A stretch of DNA of 64,000 nt, taken from positions 272,347,662 through 272,411,661 of the forward strand of contig CM019064.1 in assembly GCA_009667805.1 (NCBI GenBank), given 5' to 3'. The DNA is from Leptobrachium leishanense (Eukaryota > Chordata > Amphibia > Anura > Megophryidae). The notes beneath the pieces were generated by a model, which was not told the DNA's origin, did no database searches, and saw only the letters and a program-made list of their open reading frames with translations. A program made the translations under genes and the position numbers. Shown piece after piece: positions 56,515 to 64,000 of this stretch (positions are counted from its first letter, which is position 1; the number at the start of each line of letters is the position of its first letter).

Positions 56515-57387
56515 CAGGGCTCAAAATTTCAAGTCCCAAGCTACTAACCAGCCCATAAGAGTTACTCGCCACCAGTTGCTCCACCTAAGGCTGGGGTCAG
56601 ACGAGCGTAGTGTTCACGTCCGTGATTGCGCCTAAAAGTAGGTCCGTGATAGCCTGAAAGAGCCCATCGGAGCCCGACACACGAAGTACGTCCGCACTGA
56701 ACTGCGGACGCACAACGGCCACGGACGCAAGGCAGGCAAGAACGTACAACCCCTAGAACGGCCGCACAAAGTGCGCTGCGTCCGCATAGCTTTGTGTGTG
56801 AGTGATGGAACGTGGTCAGACGGACTGCATTTATACGTCCACCATTTTTCACGGACAAAATGGTTTTGCTTTTTAATTTATTTTCCCTCCTACATCCGTC
56901 AAAATATACGTCAGTGAAAAAAAACAGACTGTGTGGCCACTACTGCGTCTTCCGTACGTCCGTGTGCACGGATGTACAGTCCGTAGAAATCACGCTCGTC
57001 TGACCCTAGCCTTACTCCTACCCAGCCCTAAAATTTAAGGGGTTGTGTTTAGGGGCAGTTATCTTACGAAATTATACTGTTAAAGGTTTTTAGAATAAAG
57101 TTACAAAAATAACTTTAATACCCAGACATCAGACCCCAGATACATGTATACCCAGTCAGACTCAAGTGTGAACAGAGTGAGGAGGCAGGGAAGCTCCTCT
57201 CCACCTCGTCTACCAGTGACAGACGAGCTGGGTCAGGTTAGGCAGCTGTTTCCTGCCACTGCGCAGCCTGGGGAAGGGGGTGCTGCACTAAATAATTTAT
57301 TGTGCTGCCTGTGTGTGCATTTCCACTCTCCCTCACTTAATTTCTACTCGCCAAATGTGAGTAGGCGAGTGGAAATTTTGAGCCCTG
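56515..57387 (+). mobile_element. hAT-like MITE family J, copy 3 (host of a nested MITE)
   Basis: CAGGGCTCAAAATTTCAAGT ... GTGGAAATTTTGAGCCCTG, flanked by GTAAAAC on both sides (56508-56514, 57388-57394). The interior right half (ACCCAGACATCAGACC, GGGAAGCTCCTCTCC, GCCAAATGTGAGTAGG) matches copy 1 at 21296 in inverse. A complete family C element (56589-57011) is inserted near its left end. Confidence 0.85.
56589..57011 (+). mobile_element. TWA-flanked MITE family C, copy 9
   Basis: GGCTGGGGTCAGACGAGCGT ... ACGCTCGTCTGACCCTAGCC with TAA on the left and TTA on the right. It shares long identical blocks with copy 8 (GTAGTGTTCACGTCCGTGAT, GCACTGAACTGCGGACGCAC, CGTAGAAATCACGCTCGTCT), with a few small deletions. 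Inserted into the family J element, so it is younger than that. Confidence 0.9.
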
Positions 57388-58027
57388 GTAAAACTATAGT
57401 GCCCCTCTTTGACCCTCACCTCTCACTAACAGTGGGAGCGTCATGGCCAAGCACATCTGTTCTAGTGCTGGATTGTTTGACAATACGTTTATTTTTTTGG
57501 ATGGTACTTGTAATTGCATTTATAACCTAAAATGATTCGAAAATCTGTTAGTTTTTAAAACACTAGAAAATATTAAGCCAAATATCAGAGCTAATTTCTT
57601 GCCAGCTTTCATCTGCTTGGGTTTATTTAAATCTAAATTGTAATTGTTTCAGATATTCCAAAAAACTTTGGTTGTACTTTAGAGTTTTTGCTTTATTTTG
57701 GTAGCCAGTTTGCAGTTGACTCGCACTGTGATACAAATAAAATCACTCTGATCACTTTTTTTTTTATGATACTTTGTTGACAGTGGCAATGCTAGAATGA
57801 GATTATAGGTATTCGTGGTAAAGAAAACCGTATAAAAAATGCATTCTTCATGAATCTACTACTTTAAAAGTTGCTGCCTGTATTTTTTTTTTTTTGGATC
57901 TTTTTTGTTTTCTGCAAGCGGATGTAGTTTCTGGGTTAGCTCGGCATTCTGTGTTCTTTCTACACTGTTAATTACCTTCAGAGCACAATTAACCAAACCC
58001 CATAAACGACCGTTAAACATGCTAGGG
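57388..58027 (+). other. gpm6b intron, no feature recognised
   Basis: AT-rich intron between the family J element and the hAT-like hairpin. Nothing supportable. Confidence 0.5.
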
Positions 58028-58163
58028 CAGGGGTCAGCAACCTTGGCTCCCTGATGTTTTGGGAACTACATCTCCCAAGATGCTCAGTCACCTATTAGGC
58101 TCACTGAGCCACATGGGAAATTTAGTTCCCAAAACATGAGGGAGCCAAGGTTGCTGACCCCTG
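58028..58163. mobile_element. 136-bp hAT-like hairpin MITE with perfect 8-bp target duplication
   Basis: CAGGGGTCAGCAACCTTGGC ... GCCAAGGTTGCTGACCCCTG are exact 20-bp inverted tips. TGCTAGGG is duplicated at 58020-58027 and 58164-58171. Further pairing inside (TTTTGGGAACTA / TAGTTCCCAAAA). 8-bp duplication plus CAGGGG tips fit hAT. Confidence 0.9.
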
Positions 58164-58205
58164 TGCTAGGGGTACATTAGTTCTGGCTTCTGTAATGTAT
58201 CTAGA

Positions 58206-58454
58206 TTAACCCCTTCACTGCTGAGCCATTTCACTGCTTAAAAACACTACTTTTGTATTTTTTTCTTTTTTTTTCTTTACTCGAAACATGGTCATGCTTG
58301 GTGCCATTGGAAAGGCCATGCTCTGGCCTTTCTAATGATACCAAATCTGACCCTGCTAGCTGAAAACAGTCAGATATTGGGGTTCAAAGGAACACTTATC
58401 TTTCCTTAGTCAATGAGGACATTCCCCACACGTCCTCAGCAGTGAAAGGGTTAA
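58206..58454 (+). mobile_element. piggyBac-like MITE, copy 3 (short)
   Basis: TTAA at 58206-58209 and 58451-58454, with tips CCCCTTCACTGCTGAG / CTCAGCAGTGAAAGGG. Same family tip as copies at 17198 and 21739. It contains the hairpin GGAAAGGCCATGCTCTGGCCTTTC (about 58310-58343). It lies about 180 bp upstream of the cassette exon acceptor. Confidence 0.85.
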
Positions 58455-58632
58455 GAGTACCTGGCTGCTGATATTTCTGACAAACTGAAGTTGTGTATAA
58501 ATGAAATTTTACAAGTAGTTCTTTCTGATCATTTTAAACAATGTGTCCTCAGCTGAAACTGTAATTGAAATGTAGAATTGTTTATAACCCTGTGCTGGAG
58601 AACACTGACTTTTTACCACCTAAAATTGGCAG

Positions 58633-58752
58633 CCAACAGCAGAGCAGAAATGGAAATTGGCAGGTACCACTGGATGTGCGGGAGTTCAAGGCCACATCAA
58701 TACCATCAAGTGCCAGCAATGCGAGGCAGTATGAGTCCTTTGGGGATTCAAG
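58633..58752 (+). CDS. gpm6b: gpm6b alternative cassette exon (120 nt, 40 codons)
   Basis: The acceptor TTTTTACCACCTAAAATTGGCAG|CC precedes the exon; the donor is CAAG|GTAAAT (58753). With the phase-1 base of the previous exon it reads A-NSRAEMEIGRYHWM, then ...HQYHQVP..., ending LGIQ. The first half is nearly identical to the insert I recall from the long human GPM6B isoform (NSRAEMEIGRYHWMYPG...HQYHPVPT). The second half is divergent, with CGSSRP replacing the mammalian YPGSKN region. Exactly 40 codons between phase-1 boundaries means inclusion or skipping keeps the frame, the hallmark of a cassette. The exon adds residues to the cytosolic N-terminus before the first membrane helix. The donor is weak at +5 (A instead of G), consistent with regulated use. 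Confidence 0.92.
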
Positions 58753-60427
58753 GTAAATAATGAACTGGGGTAGAGTCTGAGTTCAGACACCGTAGTTTAC
58801 AACGCCGGGCTTCATGTCATCTTCGCTTTTAAATTGCAATTGATTTGTGTTTGACAGATGACTACTTTGTTTACGTATTAAATGTTAATCTGTTTGAAAC
58901 AATACAAATCTCCAGCAATACAAGATTTTTTTATTTTACTTATAATATATAGCATCAACAGTCTCTGTAGTGTTTAATATCTTTTTATTTTAGCTCTAGA
59001 ATATGCACCAATAAATTCTTATTTTAAACTTCTAACTTGACAATTAACTACAAAATTGTGTTAATACTTTCTAGCCTTTTATAGGTACATAAATATAGAT
59101 CTATATATTTTTATTGTAGCTTATGTTTGACATGTATTGTTTTGTGTGGTTACACGCGTGTAGAATGCTCCTGGTTGTGTATTTACACTATTGTGCTAAC
59201 ATGGTCATGTAACATATTCGATCATTACGCTCACTGAACGTGACAAATCCAGGGGCAAGGTAACCTGGAGAATAACGTTTTGGATTATTATGTAACAAAC
59301 ATTACCTAGCTCCTAACTAATATGTCATACTTGGGGACTAAGTATATGTCAAGCGTGGCATGCAACGCCTCAAACACCTTATTCACATTGCTACCTAACG
59401 TTTACTAATTTGACTTTGCAATTGACAGGGTCACTATAACCCCCTTCCCCAAAAAAGCTTGTACCACCTGAATCCATTTCCTGCCAATCCTCTATACACA
59501 AACTTTTCAGACCTAAAAGAGGTAATTTATTCTAAACAGGACAGATTAACTATGCAATCCTCTCCCCTTTTGGCTTGGATACAGACAAAAAGTGGGACAC
59601 GTAAGGTGGTGTCCATGCTATTTGGATCTGGTGTAAACAAGAAGTCTAGCCTCCGGCACAGTATAAATGCCTGGTTTTAGCCAGGCATCTACTCTTGCTA
59701 TTAATTTGCAGTCATGATGTCTGTACGGGTTGTTAGTTGTGGTGTTTTTTTACATATTGGGAAGCTATATTCCGGCAGGTTTGATTCATGTACTCTTGTG
59801 AGTGGTTCTGGATAACTGACTCCTAATGAAAGTTTGACCTGCTGCAAGAAAAAATCTACAGCCTATACTATTCTTTCATCCCCTGTTTTCTATAGATTGG
59901 ACTTTATTGCACATCTCCCCACTTTCCTGTGTTCGCTACTCATTCTACCATTTCTAAAAAAAAAAAAAAAAAAAGAGAGAACAAATTGGCCAAGGGCACT
60001 TCTGGAAGAGTTGATGTGAAAGCCAATGCCTCATTATTATAACAAGTGGTCCAGCAGGATGTCACACGGTTTCTATTACTGTGTGTTTTGTAAGGAATGA
60101 GGCAAGCGGACACTTGGCATCACCCACTTCAAATAGCAATATAATACTGTCAATGGTCTCTCTTTTTAAAAATTGGTTAGGCAAAGTCCTTCATGTAGCT
60201 TAAACTGATTGATCCACTTCCCTTATTAACCTGTTACTAATACTTCTTGGTCTTGCCTGGGACACAATCTACTTAATGATTTGAAATGCGTCCTGCCTAT
60301 GGATGAGATTTATACCGCGAAATGTTTAGTACCAGTTTTACATCCCTTTTATAAAGTTAACAAAATTCTATATAATTTTGGAAGGTGGGCCCATCCGCTT
60401 TTTTCCCCCCCCCCCCCTCCTGTAGAG
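58753..60427 (+). other. gpm6b intron after cassette exon, no feature recognised
   Basis: AT-rich intron. A-run at 59.96 kb and C-run at 60.41 kb. No exon resembling the common M6b transmembrane exon (GCFECCIKCLGG-type) is present here or later in the window. Confidence 0.55.
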
Positions 60428-60614
60428 CAGTGTTTCCCAAACCTGTCCTCAGGAGTCGGGACCCTCTGCCTCGTCAGGTTTGCAGGATATGTGAAGCCCA
60501 GCACAGGTGATAGAATTTGCTGCTCAGTGATTGCAGGATTCCGTCTGCTTTTCCCCAAGGTGATCTGCAAAATCTGGCCTGGTTGAGGGTCTCGGACAGG
60601 TTTGGGTAAAACTG
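60428..60614. mobile_element. hAT-like palindromic MITE family H, copy 3
   Basis: CAGTGTTTCCCAAACCTGTC at the left, GGACAGGTTTGGGTAAAACTG at the right, and a perfect 8-bp duplication CTGTAGAG (60420-60427, 60615-60622). Contains AGGTGATCTGCAAAATCTGG, shared with copy 1. Confidence 0.9.
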
Positions 60615-60635
60615 CTGTAGAGCTTATCCGACAAT

Positions 60636-61045
60636 AGGGGTTATTCACAAAGCACCGAACTTGCCACTGAAGGTCACCGAATGGTGAATTTCGGGGCAGT
60701 TTGGCCATTCACAAAGCTGTCAAGTCTTCAAATACAGGCACATTGATGGCAAAATACAGTGCTGTTCAGCTATCTCCTATAGGACCATTTTAACCATCAC
60801 TTCTACGGTGGCAGTGAATCTAGTCACAGAACACCAAAGTGTCAGGGAAATGCCCTCATTTTTGGCATTTCAGTTTGACTGGTTTAAAAGGGCGAAACCC
60901 ACAGGTTTCAATGTAAAATAATTTTTAAAGATCTTCCAAAAAAAATTATTTTCAATTTCAGCAAAAAACTTTTATTGTAAAAAAAAATAATTTTTTTTTG
61001 CAGTTCGGTGGCTCCCACAAACTCCATTGCAGTGCTCTTTGGCAA
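60636..61045 (-). mobile_element. MITE family A, copy 3 (inverted, right end unclear)
   Basis: AGGGGTTATTCACAAAGCAC at 60636 is a family A tip. ACCGAATGGTGAATTTCGGGGCAG and ACAAAGCTGTCAA...CAAATACAGGC are the inverse of 9650-9715. It fades out after TTGCAGTTCGGTGG (about 61010). Confidence 0.65.
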
Positions 61046-61149
61046 CGTTCGCCAACTTTTTCATGCCAGATACAGTTGGGAGCCGTGCTCCATATTATGT
61101 CCTACAGGGTTTTTTTTTTATCATGCTACTCCTGGAAGAACTAATACTA

Positions 61150-61985
61150 CATTCCCTCCCCCCTCTGAATACAGGCGTAGCAGTAGTAGTATACGATATA
61201 TAGCGCCAGCATCTTACGCAGTGCTGAACAATGGGCACAATATAGACAGGGTTGTAATACATTCAGACTGAGCATTTGACAAACCAATACTGGAGGAAAC
61301 GGGGGCCCTATTCCCCTGTGAACAGGACTGCAAGGTGAGAGTGACAGACTGGTTGGGGCAGTGAGCTGCATCTGTGAGTCGGGTGGTAGGCTTCCTTAAA
61401 TAAGAATTTCTTAAGAGGGCATTTCAAGGAAGGGAAACTAGGAAAATCTGACAGTACGAGGTAGAACGTTCCAGAGTGTGTGCATGGGAAGAGGTGATGC
61501 AGGTCACTATTTGATTTTTAGTGAGGACAGGTAGTGGGGAGCTGAGTGGGGGTTTTGTAGGGCAGGGTAAGGATTTTGAATCTAATTCTGCAGTGGATGG
61601 GGAGCCAGTGAAGGGGCTCGCAGAGACCGAGCGGATCGATGTATGAGCCTGGTAGAGGCATTCAGAATGGATTGTAGGGGGCGAGGCAGAGGGAGGTCAC
61701 CTAGAAGATTTACAGTAGTCAAGTCGGGAGATTACAAGGGCGGGGATAAATTGTTTTGAGGTAAGAAATGGCAAAATTCTGGCAATATTACGTAATTGGT
61801 AGTGGCAAGAGTAGGAAAGAGACTGGCTGTGGGGATGGAAGGAAAGCGCAACTCAGACGATGAACCTAGATTGATTGAGATGGTGATACCATGACTGAAG
61901 TCATGAGGTGCAGAGGGAGGAATTGGTAGCTCAGTCTTGGACATGTTAATCTTTAGGTTGTGGTAGGCCATCTAGGAGGAGATGC
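61150..61985 (-). mobile_element. L2-type LINE, 3' fragment on the minus strand
   Basis: The minus strand reads AYHNLKINMSKTELPIPP (61971 down), the usual block just after the RT core of L2 LINEs. In shifted frames come RLDYCKS (about 61720), SLHWLP-like EPLHWLPIHCRIRFKILTL (about 61600) and a 3' tail with CAGCACTGCGTAAGATGCTG then GCGCTATATATCG (61225-61190). Frames are broken, so it is an old copy of the family whose open fragment lies at 1447-1908. Confidence 0.8.
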
Positions 61986-62134
61986 CAAATAAAAGGTACC
62001 CTTAGACATTTTTCTGTCATTTCTTTTAGTTACGGGGTCTCAGCCTAGATATAATTTAGTGGTACTTGAGTGGTTAACTTTAGCCCTCTTACATGGTTGT
62101 CATATATACTTCCTCAACCCCAATCCCTTTAGAC

Positions 62135-62317
62135 CAGTGGTTCCCAACCACGGTCCTAAAGTACCCCCCACAGGCCAGGTTTTAAGGATTCCCTTGGGGA
62201 AATGCAGACTGAATCCTGCAATCACTGAGCAGCACATCCTATCACCTGTGCTGTTTCAGATATCTGGAAAACCTGGCCTGTTGGGGGGTACTTGAGCACC
62301 GTGGTTGGGACCCACTG
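62135..62317. mobile_element. hAT-like palindromic MITE family H, copy 4
   Basis: CAGTGGTTCCCAACCACGGT ... ACCGTGGTTGGGACCCACTG. Inner arms CAGGCCAGGTTTTAAGGAT and ATATCTGGAAAACCTGGCCTG pair. Flanks CTTTAGAC and CTCTTGAC agree at 6 of 8 bases. Sits just before an L2 tail. Confidence 0.75.
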
Positions 62318-62450
62318 CTCTTGACGGTAAGCTCGTATGAGCAGGGCCCTCTACACCTAGTGTTTATGTCCCTTTATCTGTATCTTGTTCCCATTTTTTT
62401 TTTGTAAAGCGCTGCAGAAACTGTTATTCGCTATATAAATTATGATTGAT
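62318..62450 (+). mobile_element. L2-type LINE 3' tail
   Basis: GTAAGCTCGTATGAGCAGGG, then CCCTCTACACC, a T-run, GTAAAGCGCTGCAGAAACTG and CGCTATATAAATTATGAT: the L2 3' UTR with its usual GCGCTGC...CGCTATATAA end. No coding part remains. Confidence 0.8.
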
Positions 62451-64000
62451 ATATAGGGAGGATTTCCTATCTTCTTTCCTGTGGTACTGCGCGTTAGGGT
62501 TCCATATTTTAGCTTGGGTTTTTGATTCGTATTGACTCTTGCTTTCAGGACTTTTTGCCTCTAAGATGGCAACATCCATATTTTATTTCCTTTTGCAAAA
62601 ATAAAAGTTTGCTTAGAATTACTGTTCACTTTTCGTTAAAGGTTTTTGTGTTGGGATGGAGCCTGTCTTTGTCTATGGTCTACAGTACAGTTTGGGCTAC
62701 CCCCTTGACTACGTTATGGTCCATTTATTTGAATTCAACTTTTTGTTTTCTCTTTTCATGAATTATTATTTACATTTCTATAGGTTCTACATGGTTATGG
62801 CTGCAATTGAAGCTTCTACTTTGCACCGTGTACAATTCCTATGCTCCAGGAGGGAAATCTGCTCCCTAAGTTAGGAATTTGAACAGAATTTGTTGGCGCT
62901 TTTATATATAAATGATTGTAATTATTACTTCCTGTAGCATGTGAATTCTGCGTACTACAGTGGAGCACCTTCATGTGATTTCTTTTACCACTCACAAGTC
63001 CTGGAAAACATGGCTGTTCAGGTGACCCCCAATTTCAGAATAGAATTTTTTTTTTAATATTTTCCTTCGTTTAGGCATTTTAACATCATCTAAGGAGTGC
63101 TTTATTCCACTACTTTAATTTTATCCCTTCTAGCTCATTAACAGTGTCAAAGATGGCTCCAGTAGGTGTATTGCAAATGAGTCTTTGTCAGTACGTGGGT
63201 AGCGACAAAAATAACCTGAGTATTTTCAGTTCTAGTGAGGAAACCTTCTGTGATCGGATGAAATGCTGAACATTTTTAAATTAAAAAATGGAAAATGTGT
63301 GTACCTAATAGAGATATAGGACATGTTTTTAGATGTATGATATTACGGTGTGTGTGTGTATATAAAATTTGAGGAGTGTGATTTCCCTACACATAGGTCA
63401 TTCTTTTTGAAAGACTGCAATTTTTGTCCCTTCACTAAATGGTATGTGGGGAAAATGCTCTATGTGCAGAGACTGATGACCTGTGATGCCAATCATCCCT
63501 AATAATTAGTTATACATGGTACATATTTATGCCTCGTTTTATACAGCACAATCGATTTCCAAGCTGCCATGGTGAAGCCAAGCAATAAAACTTTTTTGCG
63601 TCCGCTCGGGTAATTACAAAGGTTTCCATTAATCTTGCATACTGAACGAACAATTCTTTTTGCAGTTGCCAAGCCACGAGCAAAGAGCTTGGCGATAGAA
63701 TTGCATTATGAGGTCTAGTCAGATATTTGTAGCAAAAGGGCTTACTGCTCCTGTTGGGGGTCACACCACTGTATCAACTCAGTGATTAGTGGAGGTCCAT
63801 ATCTTGGCTTAGAAAATAAATGAAAGTTGTGCTCCCTATATAACCAGCAAACCACTGTAGGTGTTCCATGTTTAGTCGTATTACTTGATTTTCACCAACC
63901 ACTGTTACTTTGAAATAATGGTTGAGCTACTTTATTCACTGGAAACCCCCCCCCCCCCCGAGTCAACAAGCTAGCGACTTCATCATCTAGGAAAGTTACA
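62451..64000 (+). other. gpm6b intron, no feature recognised
   Basis: AT-rich intron to the window edge, with a C-run at 63.95 kb. No exon seen, so the common M6b exons must lie further downstream. Confidence 0.55.

Noticed and set aside
58753..64000. Common gpm6b transmembrane exon
   Set aside because: Searched for sequence coding GCFECCIKC-like residues after an acceptor AG; none found before the window ends.

Overview
This is vertebrate nuclear DNA, most likely from an anuran amphibian. It is AT-rich, non-operonic and dominated by decayed transposons, with spliced exons of one host gene. The repeat set is of the kind I associate with frog genomes: L2/CR1-type LINEs, a Tc1 relic, BEL/Pao remains, TTAA-flanked piggyBac-like MITEs, TWA-flanked MITEs, many short hAT-like palindromes and a Helitron. 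The frog assignment is inference from repeat style and should be checked by alignment.

The one host gene I can support is the 5' part of gpm6b (neuronal membrane glycoprotein M6-b, proteolipid/PLP family) on the + strand. Three exon pieces are visible. An upstream first exon ends in ATGG|GTAAGT (start codon 11374). A second first exon encodes an MKPAMETA-type N-terminus (52127-52187). A 120-nt frame-preserving cassette exon (58633-58752) encodes the NSRAEMEIGRYHWM peptide known from long M6b isoforms. All three leave the reading frame in phase 1, so either first exon can splice to the cassette or directly to the common exon, which lies beyond 64000.

Layout. 1-5 kb holds solo or tandem LTR-like segments and an L2-type LINE 3' fragment. 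A complete 1480-bp Helitron-like element with 145-bp internal tandem repeats lies at 4978-6457. Four MITEs abut at 9.3-10.8 kb, just upstream of the first gpm6b exon (11.1-11.4 kb). From 11.4 to 52 kb is intron 1, packed with insertions: a 317-bp near-perfect palindrome (13.9 kb), piggyBac-like elements made of chained hairpins (17.2 and 21.7 kb), a BEL/Pao gag-protease relic (19.5-20.8 kb), a tRNA-headed SINE that shares its tail with a LINE in the window (26 kb), a CR1-like LINE split by a MITE (26.6-27.6 kb), a deleted Tc1 (31.3-32.4 kb), an L1-like ORF2 fragment (39-40.1 kb), and a hAT-like element hosting a 560-bp foldback (43.8-45.7 kb). From 52.2 kb to the end come the next introns with further hAT-like, TWA-type and L2 insertions.

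I found no RNA gene, CRISPR array, operon or bacterial-type system. The most interesting signals are the gpm6b alternative-start architecture with a 2-codon uORF overlapping the start codon, the hairpin-chain piggyBac-like elements, the SINE/LINE tail sharing, and a strong excess of C-runs and T-runs over G-runs and A-runs on the gene's sense strand.
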